Below, piece after piece: positions 18,643-26,980 of a stretch of 64,000 bases of DNA. Under the pieces are notes generated by a model. It was not told the origin of the DNA. It did no database searches and saw nothing but the letters and a program-made list of their open reading frames with translations. A program made the position numbers and the translations under genes. The DNA lies in contig CBINFS010000021.1 in NCBI GenBank assembly GCA_966250015.1, positions 1 through 64,000 on the forward strand, written 5' to 3'. The number at the start of each line of letters is the position of its first letter. Within the stretch, counting starts at the first letter, position 1. Origin of the DNA: CBINFS01 sp966250015. Its GTDB lineage: Bacteria; Bacteroidota; Rhodothermia; Rhodothermales; DASSAV01.

Positions 18643-20910
18643 TCAGTTGGCATCTGCTTCGGCTTCCGTCGCCACGAGCCGTTTTTCGCTAAGCTCCAGT
18701 ACGATTCGGTCGGCGTCGTAGATCTCATCGAGCGCTTCGAGCATCCCTCGGGAATCGACGGACACAGCCCGGAAGTTCTCCATACGGAAGATGAAGGAAG
18801 ACGGCAGGCTCTCAATATTCCCGTCGAAGACGAGCCCCACGACCTCGAGGTCCTTGTTGATCAGCGGAGAACCGGAGTTCCCGCCGATGATGTCGTTCGT
18901 CGAGACGAGATTTACCGGCGTGGAGAGATCGAAGGTCTCGGGAGGATTGAGCCAGCGCTCGGGAAGATCCCATTCGGTTCCGGGGCCGTGTGAGTAGTAA
19001 CGGTCATACAACCCGTAGAATGTGGTGTGGGGCGGAGCGATGGTTCCGTTGTAGGGATACCCCGCCACGACACCGTCCGCAATCCGGAGTGAGAACGTGG
19101 CATCCGGCGGAATAGACGTACCGTAAATGTCGAACCGCGCGCGGCCAAGCTGACGTAGGATCTCTCCTTCCCTAGCGGAAAGACCAAGAATTGCACTTCT
19201 GTAGTTCGTATAGGAGGGCATGATTGCCTGTGCAAACTGAAGCGCGGGATCGTCCATGCTGAGCGTACCGCTTGACAGCGCTGTCGCCGTTTTGGCCGAG
19301 TCGGAAAGCACCGAGTTCGTGACGATGTGTTCAGCGGTCTCTTCCGGTGTTCTTCCGGCGAGGACGGCGCGCATGATTTCGCTGTCGGCGCCAAACTGTT
19401 CCTGCATCATATGTAGCCGCCCCAGGACGTACCGCTGTTCCAGCAAGTCGGGCTGATCGGGGATTCCCAGCATCTGCTGCCTCAACTGCTCGGTCTGCTC
19501 TCCCGTTGGATTGTTCTGAAGCGCCTCGAGATAGTTGTAGGCCACCAGCGCCCGCCGGAGCACCGACGCGGATAGACTGGAATTCGGTATGAGCGACAAG
19601 TACGCGACGAACTCCGCCGCAACCTCCCGCTTCTGCTGCTGGACCTGCGCCATTTCGTCGATCAGACCACCGTAGGTCTCACGCAGGCTGGCATCAGCTT
19701 CTATGGCTTCGCGGAATTGCCGCTCCGTATCCCGCCTGCGTGCAAGCAAAACCGGATCATTCAGCCCTTTGACACGGCCCGTATACAGCTTCTGGGTGTT
19801 CATGAGGCTGAAGATATCATTCTGGATCTCGTCGGACGGATACTCCTCGGCGTACTCCTTCAGGGCTTGTACCCTGTCGTTCACAAGGGCGAGCAGGTAT
19901 TTCTCCTGGACGTCGCGACGGAACTCGAGCTGGGCCACCGTTTCGAGCCGGTTCGTAGACCCGGGATTGCCGATCACAAACACAAGCTCACCCTCGGCAG
20001 CGCCGTTTTTACTCCAGGCGAAGTAGTTGTCCGTCTGCAGAGGTTGACCGTCTTCACCGTAAACACGGAAGAACGTCATGTCCAGTGCGTAGCGGGGATA
20101 CGTGAAATTGTCGGTGTCGCCACCGAAGTATCCGAGCTGTAGCTCGGGCGTCATGACGAGCCGTACGTCATTGTATCGCCGGAAGGTATACGCCGAGTAG
20201 CGGCCGCCGTGATACAGTGAGATAATCTGGACTACGTACCCTGAATCTTCACCCCCCATCTCTTCGAGCAGGCGGGACTGGATGCGGGCGAACACTTCTC
20301 TCCTCGCGTCGACGCGTTCTGCATCGGTTTGCGCGGCAGCCATTGCCTCTTCCACTTCCGCCGTGACGTCGGTGATTCGGACCAGTTGATCGACGAAGAG
20401 CCCGTCCACTTTGCGTTCCGAATCGAGCGTCGGAGCGTAAAATCCTTCTTCGACCAGATTTTCACCGGGCCCGTTTACGGCCAGCACGGCGTCGCGCCCG
20501 CAATGGTGGTTGGTCATGACGAGGCCGAAGGGCGAGACAAACGAGGCTGAACAGTAGGTGGCGAAGCGCAAGGCGCCGAGACGGGCTTTCTCCAGCCACA
20601 CTTGGTCCGCCTCAAAACCATAGGTCTCCCGGAGATAGTCCACCGGCGGCGCATCAAACGTCCACATCTTGCCGTTGTCGAATCTCCCTGCCCGGACTGT
20701 ATCGAGCGCCGTCTCCGTCCTCGTCTGTACTCTTCGCGGGACCGTTCTTGGAATCTGAACTGGCTGTTCGGTTACAACGCTGACGGTGTCCGGTGTGCCG
20801 GAAGGCCGGTCGGTCGTTGACGTCGTTGCGCAACCGGTATAAACAAAAGCGGCTGCAACCAACCAGAAAAACTTAACATGCACGAGTGATAACAGCTTTC
20901 GATTTTCCAT
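18643..20910 (-). CDS. S46 dipeptidyl-peptidase, DPP7-like, probable lipoprotein
   Basis: The ATG at 20910 gives 755 residues. The N terminus has a membrane segment ending in VYTGC, a non-canonical but plausible lipobox. The catalytic His is in TNHHCGRDA, the Asp in DTDNFTYPRY and Ser679 in GGNSGSP. The specificity position 18 residues after the Ser is Gly697 (FDGNIE), the DPP7 state linked to hydrophobic P1 residues. The sequence is clearly paralogous to the next gene along its full length. S46 enzymes release dipeptides from extracellular peptides in asaccharolytic or peptide-using bacteria. Upstream, TTTG and TACGCTTT separated by 17 nt give a partial Bacteroidota-type promoter. Confidence 0.92.
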   Translation of the reverse strand: MENRKLLSLVHVKFFWLVAAAFVYTGCATTSTTDRPSGTPDTVSVVTEQPVQIPRTVPRRVQTRTETALDTVRAGRFDNGKMWTFDAPPVDYLRETYGFEADQVWLEKARLGALRFATYCSASFVSPFGLVMTNHHCGRDAVLAVNGPGENLVEEGFYAPTLDSERKVDGLFVDQLVRITDVTAEVEEAMAAAQTDAERVDARREVFARIQSRLLEEMGGEDSGYVVQIISLYHGGRYSAYTFRRYNDVRLVMTPELQLGYFGGDTDNFTYPRYALDMTFFRVYGEDGQPLQTDNYFAWSKNGAAEGELVFVIGNPGSTNRLETVAQLEFRRDVQEKYLLALVNDRVQALKEYAEEYPSDEIQNDIFSLMNTQKLYTGRVKGLNDPVLLARRRDTERQFREAIEADASLRETYGGLIDEMAQVQQQKREVAAEFVAYLSLIPNSSLSASVLRRALVAYNYLEALQNNPTGEQTEQLRQQMLGIPDQPDLLEQRYVLGRLHMMQEQFGADSEIMRAVLAGRTPEETAEHIVTNSVLSDSAKTATALSSGTLSMDDPALQFAQAIMPSYTNYRSAILGLSAREGEILRQLGRARFDIYGTSIPPDATFSLRIADGVVAGYPYNGTIAPPHTTFYGLYDRYYSHGPGTEWDLPERWLNPPETFDLSTPVNLVSTNDIIGGNSGSPLINKDLEVVGLVFDGNIESLPSSFIFRMENFRAVSVDSRGMLEALDEIYDADRIVLELSEKRLVATEAEADAN

Positions 20911-21115
20911 ACGACGCTGATCGAAGAAGGGGTACAAAAAAGCGTATTTACTTAGCGTAGTGGCAAACTGCCGTTACGAAAGTAAAGCTCGAATAACAAA
21001 TGCCCAAGATACGTCAAAAAAAGCTTCTTCTCGTGCGATTTGCTGAATAGCATGTAAAGTCTTCCGGTAAATCGGGCGCAGGCTGGCCCGACAGTATCCC
21101 GGTGTAAAGGGCAAA

Positions 21116-21145
21116 TTGGAACTCTTTACCCTTTTACGGTATATT
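21116..21145 (+). promoter_or_regulatory. promoter of tRNA-Leu (TTGGAA - 18 nt - TATATT)
   Basis: TTGGAA at 21116-21121 and TATATT at 21140-21145 are separated by 18 nt, a sigma-70-like arrangement. The tRNA begins 18 nt after the minus-10 box, leaving a short 5' leader, which fits a stable-RNA promoter. Confidence 0.5.
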
Positions 21146-21163
21146 AGTCACCCGTTAAAAAGC

Positions 21164-21247
21164 GCGAAAGTGGCGGAATTGGCAGACGCGCTAGACTTAG
21201 GATCTAGTGGGGTGACACCCGTGGGGGTTCGAGTCCCCCCTTTCGCA
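21164..21247 (+). tRNA. tRNA-Leu (anticodon UAG)
   Basis: The acceptor stem GCGAAAG pairs with CTTTCGC, and the discriminator is A at 21247. The anticodon stem CTAGA/TCTAG encloses the loop CTTAGGA, giving anticodon UAG for codon CUA. A long variable arm of class II type (TGGGGTGACACCCG region) supports Leu. The T arm GGGGGTTCGAGTCCCCC is perfect. CCA is not encoded. Confidence 0.96.
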
Positions 21248-21365
21248 CAGCCTTTGCTTCCTCACCTGTCGGATTGATTCCGAACCTCCTGATCTTAAGC
21301 CACACTTCTCTTTTTTCAGTCACAATTTGAAAGCGTCACGTGGCGGAGAATGGCCGTTACGGCCA

Positions 21366-21626
21366 CTACGACGTTCCGCCAGTCTGCGACGACTTCTTTC
21401 TGCCCTTGCGCTTGACCGGACGATCATTCCGCTCACCGGCGACGTCCGGTTCGCCCTCGACAAGCTTCTGGTAGGTATCCCAATCAATCAATACCGCAAA
21501 GGCTTCGTTGTTCTTCTGGATGAGTACACGCGTACGATTCTCACGAACCTGATCTAGCAGCTCGGACGTGTTTGACCTAAGCTCCGTGATCGTAGCGATT
21601 GCGTCAATTCCCGTGGTGGAATACAT
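21366..21626 (-). CDS. Phd/YefM-type antitoxin-like protein, no adjacent toxin
   Basis: The ATG at 21626 has a strong AGGAGAGG ribosome site and gives 86 residues. The N-terminal DNA-binding fold is clear (ATITELRSNTSELLDQV, then RVLIQKNNEAFAVLIDWDTYQKL), as in Phd/YefM antitoxins, where this part binds the operator as a dimer. The tail is short, basic and probably disordered (RPVKRKGRKKSS), unlike the acidic toxin-binding tail of many relatives. No RelE, Doc or PIN toxin gene lies within 300 nt on either side. It may be a solitary regulator, an antitoxin that has lost its partner, or one acting on a distant toxin. Confidence 0.75.
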   Translation of the reverse strand: MYSTTGIDAIATITELRSNTSELLDQVRENRTRVLIQKNNEAFAVLIDWDTYQKLVEGEPDVAGERNDRPVKRKGRKKSSQTGGTS

Positions 21627-21962
21627 ATACTTTCCTCTCCTGCTTCTATGGATGGAACAGCACAGACGGGATGCAATTTGCACCAGGGCTTGGAGCAAAA
21701 TATACCCACAAACGCATCGGATGATTCCGACCTTCAGTGCTACTCTATCCCCAAAAAAGTTGAGATTAAGGCTTACAAGCTAAGATTTTTCCTACTCGTT
21801 ACGGCCGAGTAGAAATAAGGTCGATTGCGCTCAACGATTTGAGAAGACAGAAACGCTATCTGGCTATTCCGTAAGTTTTTTGTGGTAGAGTTGAAATCGC
21901 CAGGGAGAATTCCCTTTCGTGAACGGACAATTGTTATTTACTCGATCAGAGCAAATACTTCG
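21627..21962. other. intergenic region, 336 nt
   Basis: No gene is supported here on either strand. It holds the strong ribosome site of the antitoxin gene (at about 21630-21640, minus strand) and a 7-bp inverted repeat, CTACTCG/CGAGTAG around a 7-nt loop near 21792-21812, which lacks a T tract and so is not a clear terminator. A tight AGGGA/TCCCT pair near 21902-21915 is also present. I see nothing else. Confidence 0.5.
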
Positions 21963-22874
21963 TTATTGGGTTAGCCGGTTATATTCTGATAGATGGGCTG
22001 GGTCGACCTGGCTGAGAATCTGATATGCCTCCGAATTAAGCTCAGAGCCCTCGAAAACCGACGCAAGCTCCTGGTATTTCGCAGAGAAAAACAGGTCTCC
22101 AGCATACGTACGAGAGAGCTCCTGTCGCAACTCTTCGAGCTCCGCGATGACCGAGAGAATATTGGCCCGTGCTACTTCAGTCTCCCTCACGAATCGGTCC
22201 AGCCCTTCAAAATGATAGTTGAAGTATGCCCGACGGAGCCTGACGAACCGCTGGTCAAGGAGCTGGGTGATGAGCTGATATCTACCCTCACTTGAACCAA
22301 CCTGCGACCACCCCTGCGCACCGCTGGCCTGCGCACGTTCGGCGATTCGACGTGCCCGTTCAAAGTATTGCGTGCCGCCAAGCTCACTGAAGGTGTCGTA
22401 ATCGTATCCCAGCATCATGAACACGTAAAAATCGATGACGGACGTTAGCGGGTCATACCGTTCCAGATTGAATATGAGAGGCGTGCCTTGCGAATAGTTG
22501 AAGTCCCACTCCTGATCGTTGAACTGAACGACGGTAGTGTTGACCATCGTCCCGTAAATTGGCCTTCGAGTGGCGACGACGAGGTTGGCGCGGAAGCTCG
22601 TCAAGGTTGGGGCTTCCTTGATCGTGATCTGGACCGTGCAGTCGATGCGTTCGTGGTCGAGATAACGGTCGTCCGTCCACGCCCTGTCGTTGATGTATTC
22701 ATCGAGCCGCAGCTCGAGATCCTTCAAAAAATCATACTCGTTCCCGGTAAGCTGGCTGAAGTCCACCCTCACGTCACAGGCAAACTCCTGTGCAAAAACG
22801 TCATCCACAGATATCGTCGAAATGGAGAAAAGAAGCAGAAACAAACCGGCAAAAATGAGCGGACGCGCCTTCAT
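21963..22874 (-). CDS. DUF4835/PorD-family secreted protein
   Basis: The ATG at 22874 gives 303 residues starting with a clean signal peptide (MKARPLIFAGLFLLLFSIS, cleavage after VFAQ); longer in-frame starts upstream add 56 residues that look untranslated. The order of blocks (QEFACDVRVDFSQL, YINDRAWTDDRY, IDCTVQITI, YGTMVNTTVVQFND, LTSVIDFYVFMMLGYDYDTF, then a helical C terminus) is that of DUF4835 proteins, named PorD and linked to type IX secretion in Bacteroidota. It is a periplasmic or outer-membrane-associated factor. The usual neighbour coaBC is absent. The PorV-like barrel gene starts divergently about 200 nt away, which supports an envelope role. Confidence 0.78.
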   Translation of the reverse strand: MKARPLIFAGLFLLLFSISTISVDDVFAQEFACDVRVDFSQLTGNEYDFLKDLELRLDEYINDRAWTDDRYLDHERIDCTVQITIKEAPTLTSFRANLVVATRRPIYGTMVNTTVVQFNDQEWDFNYSQGTPLIFNLERYDPLTSVIDFYVFMMLGYDYDTFSELGGTQYFERARRIAERAQASGAQGWSQVGSSEGRYQLITQLLDQRFVRLRRAYFNYHFEGLDRFVRETEVARANILSVIAELEELRQELSRTYAGDLFFSAKYQELASVFEGSELNSEAYQILSQVDPAHLSEYNRLTQ

Positions 22875-23071
22875 AACCTGAATCCGAAAAAAGGAAAGGA
22901 TATCAGAGGAATGTCTTGTGATTTTACTACAGAAGTAGTTATCGTAACGATGCGGGTCTGATAGGCACGGATGATCTTTTGAAGTAGGCTTTGATGCTCC
23001 GGCATTAGTACCTCGCAGGGAGCGTCCTGTTTCCCGTGTCATGAGCGGCTGAACACCTGAATTACCTGCTA

Positions 23072-23956
23072 TTGGTAAAGAGGACGTTCACGTTCGAACC
23101 GTCACATAGAGCCTTCGGTGAGGAAAAGCGCGTCATCCCTCGCGTGTTGCTTTTCCTGTCCCTTCTTTTCGCTTTGTTGCCACTCTCCTTCGGATTTGCC
23201 CAATCCCTCGAAGGAGGCGCTCGCTCTGTTGGGCTCGGTGGTGCGTTGACGGCTGCCCCTGGCGACGTGTGGAGCCACGCAAACCCTGCTTCGTGGGGAG
23301 GCATCGAGGATCGGTCGGTATCCCTGTTTTCGAGCCGGGGCTTCTTGTTGCCCGAGCTCGATCTCATAGCCGCAATTCTTGTTCAACCAACCCGCCTTGG
23401 CCGTTTTTCCCTCCATGCCAGGACGTTCGGTTACGAAGTATATCGCGAGTCGAATTTCGGGATCGGTTTCGCCCGAGGACTACGTCCTGGTACCAGGCGA
23501 CCGATTCTGGTAGGAATAAGGCTTCAATATCACCTGATCCAGCTCAAGGATTATGACAGCGCCGGAGCAGTCAGCGTGAGCACCGGTGGAATCTATCAGG
23601 TCGTCGAGAATCTCTATCTGGGCTTCGCGCTGACTAACCTGACCGCTGCGACCACGCCGTCCGGTGAATCCCTTGCCCAGTCGTTTTCTCTGGGATTCGC
23701 ATACACCGCAAACGATCGTTTTTCGTTGCTTGCTGACCTCTTTAAAGACGTGCTCTTTCCTCCCTCCATCCGCGCCGGTATCGAGGTGATCCCGACGAAG
23801 AGTATCGTTTTACGAACGGGTATCACCTCAGCCCCGACGCGCTTCACGGCGGGCGTCGGTATCCGGACGGCCGTCGCAGACGTCGATCTGGCCCTCGATC
23901 GCCACGAGATACTCGGCTGGTCGCCCGCACTCTCACTCACCCTGGCTGGATGGTAA
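23072..23956 (+). CDS. PorV/PorQ-like outer-membrane barrel protein
   Basis: Up to 294 residues; the start is unsettled because no ATG precedes the signal peptide (VLLFLSLLFALLPLSFGFAQ). TTG at 23072 or GTG at 23144 are candidates, and a GAGG lies near 23118. After the signal comes GGARSVGLGGALTAAPGDVWSHANPA, the hallmark opening of PorV/PorQ and FadL-like proteins of Bacteroidota. The rest shows amphipathic beta strands of a 14-strand type barrel. Relatives shuttle type IX cargo or bind outer-membrane partners. The stop codon overlaps the start of the next gene (ATGGTAA), so translation of the two is likely coupled. Confidence 0.72.
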   Translation: MVKRTFTFEPSHRAFGEEKRVIPRVLLFLSLLFALLPLSFGFAQSLEGGARSVGLGGALTAAPGDVWSHANPASWGGIEDRSVSLFSSRGFLLPELDLIAAILVQPTRLGRFSLHARTFGYEVYRESNFGIGFARGLRPGTRRPILVGIRLQYHLIQLKDYDSAGAVSVSTGGIYQVVENLYLGFALTNLTAATTPSGESLAQSFSLGFAYTANDRFSLLADLFKDVLFPPSIRAGIEVIPTKSIVLRTGITSAPTRFTAGVGIRTAVADVDLALDRHEILGWSPALSLTLAGW

Positions 23957-26037
23957 CGACCGGTTCCGCTCCGATGAAACCTGTTCTCCATACGGCAGCA
24001 GTCGTTACCTGGCGGATAGCTTTCTGGATGAGCATGATAGTCGTCTTCAATGCGCACGCACAATCCCCATCGGATAGTAGCGTGATTGGTGACCTGATCG
24101 AGCACGCCTTTGACGTCTCCGAGCCGCTTGACGGCGCCGTACAGCTCGTCGAAGAGCTCGAAAACCTCGCTCGCGAACGGCTCGACCTGAATAAGGCCAC
24201 CGCATCGCAATTGGCCCGTATACCTGGTTTCGACCGATTATCCGTAACACAGGTACTGCAACACCGAAAGAAGCATGGCCCCTTCGAGTCTGTCGACGAC
24301 CTCCATCTCGTCGAAGGCATTCCGGAGGACCTCATTGATGGCATCAAGCCCTTTCTCTACGTCCCATCAAATGTCGGTATCCAATCTGCAAAACGTGGCG
24401 CATCACTCGAAATCCTCCAGCGAATAGGATCTCGAATATCTGAAGAGGCTGCTTCGAAAAGTGGAGAGTCATCCGGCGCGTTTGCCGGCCAGAGTGTATA
24501 CACTCGTCTTAGGGGTGGCGTTCGAGGCCGATGGACGTTCAACCTCACAATGGAAAAGGATGCCGGCGAAGTCTTTGTTTGGGACCATCGTAGTCACCGG
24601 CTCGGATACGATCACGTATCGTCCTACATAAGCCTTGAAGGGTCCGGCGTCTTTCGGCAGCTGGTAGTCGGAGACTTCACGGTTAATGCAGGACAAGGCC
24701 TCACGTTATGGAGGAATGGCTCGTTCGGAAAAGGCCGCGATCCGGTCCGGCTGATTGCCCGTAACGGCGCGGGGATCGTACCATACGGCTCAACGGACGA
24801 AAACCAGTTCTTTCGAGGCGTTGCTGCAACGGCCGCTGTGTCAGACCGCTTTGCCGTCTCTGTGTTTGCGTCCCGAAGGCGGCTCGATGCCGTGGTAAAG
24901 GAAGTTGAACCGACTCCTGATACTGATGCTCAACGCATTGTGAGCTCGTTTCCCTTAACAGGCTATCATCGAACGCAAACCGAGCTTGACCATCGGGACG
25001 CGGTAAGAGAATCGCTGGTCGGATCGGTGGCTACGATGGAATTTGGGGCGGGTCGGGCAGGCATCACCGGATACCACACCGTTTTCAGTCTGCCCGTGAT
25101 GCTACACGAGCTCTATCCCGGGAAATACGCCCTTTCAGGTGACCGACATACCGCAATCTCGTTCTTTACCGATTACGTCTTAGGAGACCTTCACTTTTTC
25201 GGCGAAGTAGGTACCGGATCGGCGAGTACACCGTCGGGTCTGGTTGGGTTTCAGTATCGTGTACCACTACTGCTCGATCTGATTATCCATTTACGCCACT
25301 ATCCACACACGCTCAACAGCCTCCACGGCCACCCGTTCTCTTCACAGTCGTCAGCTCGTAATGAAACGGGGTACTATACCGGCTTCCGATTAACTCCCTC
25401 CCGATCCTGGACTTTTTCGGGTTACTTCGATCAGTACACCTTCCCCTGGCTTCGCAGCCAGGTGCCTCAACCCAGTAATGGGTACGAAACCTTCGTTTCG
25501 GCCACCTATGCACCAAGGAAGTGGCTATCCGTCTACCTGCACGGCACGACTAAGGCGTATGCAAACGCTCACCACACTGTCGACGCCGCGGGACGACACG
25601 TCCGCAACGTTGTCACCGACCACCGCTCGGTGTTTCGTGCCCAGGTCGATTATGCCCACAGCAACAGACTCGATCTGCGGACTCGAATGGACGTGACACG
25701 ATATTTATCCGCGGAAGAGGATCGTCTGTACTACGGCCTTCTCCTATTCCAGGAAATTCGGTACACACACTCCCGGTTTTCGCTCAGCACCCGCTACGCC
25801 ATCTTCGATTCAGATAGCTACGGCGCCCGTCTGTACATGCACGAGCGCGATCTGCTGAACGTGCTCTCTTTCCCCGTTCTCACTGGTGCGGGAGACCGCT
25901 ATTACGTCTTGCTTTCCTATGGCGTCACTTCGAAGCTGAAGGTGCAATTGAAGTGGGCAGAAACGAGAACGTCGCTGAGCCCGAATGAACGGATTCACCG
26001 AAAAGAGATCCGGATGATGGTTCAAGCGCGGACGTGA
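23950..26037 (+). CDS. helix-hairpin-helix (ComEA-type) protein with outer-membrane barrel
   Basis: A 695-residue protein beginning 7 nt inside the previous gene. A second ATG 8 codons on gives a more usual signal peptide ending FNAHAQ. Residues 75 to 140 form a ComEA-like HhH pair: LDLNKATASQLARIPGF, then GPFESVDDLHLVEGIPEDLIDGI. Such hairpins bind double-stranded DNA without sequence preference. The remaining 550 or so residues are repeated amphipathic beta strands (RGRWTFNLTMEKDAG, HVSSYISLEGSG, FRQLVVGDFTVNAGQGLTL), consistent with a large barrel. The combination occurs in Bacteroidota but its role is not established. DNA uptake or barrel assembly are possible roles; this is inference. 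Confidence 0.75.
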   Translation: MVTTGSAPMKPVLHTAAVVTWRIAFWMSMIVVFNAHAQSPSDSSVIGDLIEHAFDVSEPLDGAVQLVEELENLARERLDLNKATASQLARIPGFDRLSVTQVLQHRKKHGPFESVDDLHLVEGIPEDLIDGIKPFLYVPSNVGIQSAKRGASLEILQRIGSRISEEAASKSGESSGAFAGQSVYTRLRGGVRGRWTFNLTMEKDAGEVFVWDHRSHRLGYDHVSSYISLEGSGVFRQLVVGDFTVNAGQGLTLWRNGSFGKGRDPVRLIARNGAGIVPYGSTDENQFFRGVAATAAVSDRFAVSVFASRRRLDAVVKEVEPTPDTDAQRIVSSFPLTGYHRTQTELDHRDAVRESLVGSVATMEFGAGRAGITGYHTVFSLPVMLHELYPGKYALSGDRHTAISFFTDYVLGDLHFFGEVGTGSASTPSGLVGFQYRVPLLLDLIIHLRHYPHTLNSLHGHPFSSQSSARNETGYYTGFRLTPSRSWTFSGYFDQYTFPWLRSQVPQPSNGYETFVSATYAPRKWLSVYLHGTTKAYANAHHTVDAAGRHVRNVVTDHRSVFRAQVDYAHSNRLDLRTRMDVTRYLSAEEDRLYYGLLLFQEIRYTHSRFSLSTRYAIFDSDSYGARLYMHERDLLNVLSFPVLTGAGDRYYVLLSYGVTSKLKVQLKWAETRTSLSPNERIHRKEIRMMVQART

Positions 26038-26084
26038 GCGTCGCTCATATACGAGGCCCCGACGTATTCTACAGGGATGACGTA

Positions 26085-26459
26085 TCAGTTGGAACAGATC
26101 GACTTGAGAACGGAACGACGGCTCTCGAGCTTCTCCTGCCAGAGCTCTTCCGCAATCATCTCATCGTCCATGTAGTATTCCCAATGATCGACCGTTTCAT
26201 CCCGGCGGCCAACTTCGCTATGGAGGTGTGCAACCCGCTTTAGAACGGGTTCCATTCCCATCTGGTGGATAAAGGTGATCTGGCTGTCGCCCTCCGAGTA
26301 GATCTCCTTTACCGAGAGCCAGTTGTCGCCGCAAACGTGGCACGTAAAAAAGCGCGATTCGTGCTCGGTCGCGCTCAATGCTGGGTCATCGGTCTCAACG
26401 TCCACGTCAGTGGGGATCATGCTAAAGCATCCACAGGTCTTGCACTTCAGCTTTTCCAT
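26085..26459 (-). CDS. small zinc-ribbon-like protein, unknown function
   Basis: A 124-residue protein with two CxxC knuckles, CKTCGC near residue 6 and CHVCGDNW near residue 40, spaced as in a zinc ribbon. The C-terminal half is helical and acidic (DDEMIAEELWQEKLESRR). This suggests a small zinc-binding nucleic-acid or protein-interaction module. The ATG at 26459 directly precedes the first knuckle (MEKLKCKTC). It is convergent with the HhH/barrel gene, 47 nt away, with no sign of joint expression. I do not recognise a named family. Confidence 0.65.
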   Translation of the reverse strand: MEKLKCKTCGCFSMIPTDVDVETDDPALSATEHESRFFTCHVCGDNWLSVKEIYSEGDSQITFIHQMGMEPVLKRVAHLHSEVGRRDETVDHWEYYMDDEMIAEELWQEKLESRRSVLKSICSN

Positions 26460-26649
26460 GTATCAATTTTTCTGTTGGTCCAGCAGGCCGGGTATTCCAC
26501 ACGCTATACAACACAAATTTGGTGATCAGGTTCGCTCGCCCTGCAGAACTCGCTTATATGAAGCCGTCAGGCATACGCTAATCTACGCGCACCTCATCCC
26601 GCAGCGAGCGACGAAGACGGCTGAACAGGTCTTCTTCTCGTCCTAAGTT

Positions 26650-26678
26650 TTAAGTAAAATTAAGTAACTATTAAGTAA
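26650..26678. repeat. three phased TTAAGTAA direct repeats
   Basis: TTAAGTAA occurs at 26650-26657, 26660-26667 and 26671-26678, with periods of 10 and 11 nt, about one helical turn, so the copies face the same side of the DNA. A related CTAAGTTT precedes them at 26643. They lie between a terminator and an intergenic stretch. They could be binding sites for a protein that docks cooperatively, or a low-complexity remnant. Confidence 0.5.
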
Positions 26679-26714
26679 GTCTTGCATCCGCACGTCCCAA
26701 AATCGGGCTATAAA

Positions 26715-26760
26715 CCAAAAAGGTTCAGCACCCGTTTGAGCGCTGAACCTTAGTTTTTGG
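26715..26760. terminator. intrinsic terminator, likely bidirectional
   Basis: AAGGTTCAGC at 26720-26729 pairs with GCTGAACCTT at 26742-26751 around a 12-nt loop. The plus side continues into AGTTTTTGG and the minus side into TTTTGG. It would end tRNA-Ser transcripts on the minus strand. Confidence 0.75.
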
Positions 26761-26780
26761 GCCGTTTTCGGCGTTTTTTG

Positions 26781-26868
26781 CGGAGGGGGTGGGATTCGAA
26801 CCCACGGTGCCCTAAAAGGGCACAACGGTTTTCGAGACCGCCCCATTCAACCGCTCTGGCACCCCTCC
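26781..26868 (-). tRNA. tRNA-Ser (anticodon CGA)
   Basis: Read on the minus strand, the acceptor GGAGGGG pairs with CCCCTCC and is followed by G. The anticodon stem GCGGT/ACCGT holds the loop CTCGAAA, giving CGA for codon UCG. The long variable arm (TGCCCTTTTAGGGCA hairpin) is typical of class II Ser tRNA. The T arm is GTGGGTTCGAATCCCAC. CCA is not encoded. Confidence 0.96.
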
Positions 26869-26980
26869 GGATCGGGCATTCTACCCGCTATACCAGGGTC
26901 GGTTTCTGAAAAGCGCAAAGTACCAGTCGGCTGCTTCTCTTGCAACCCAAACTGTGCAAAGATATCTCCAATCTTCCGGA

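Larger units (their letters stand above)
26460..26780. other. intergenic region, 321 nt
   Basis: Between the zinc-ribbon gene and tRNA-Ser. It contains three phased TTAAGTAA copies (26650-26678) and a bidirectional terminator (26715-26760), listed separately. The remainder, 26460-26640, shows no gene or clear signal other than space for the minus-strand promoter of the zinc-ribbon gene. Confidence 0.5.

Noticed and set aside
21100..21700. Possible integrated element at tRNA-Leu
   Set aside because: No integrase, direct repeat of the tRNA 3' end or composition shift is visible.
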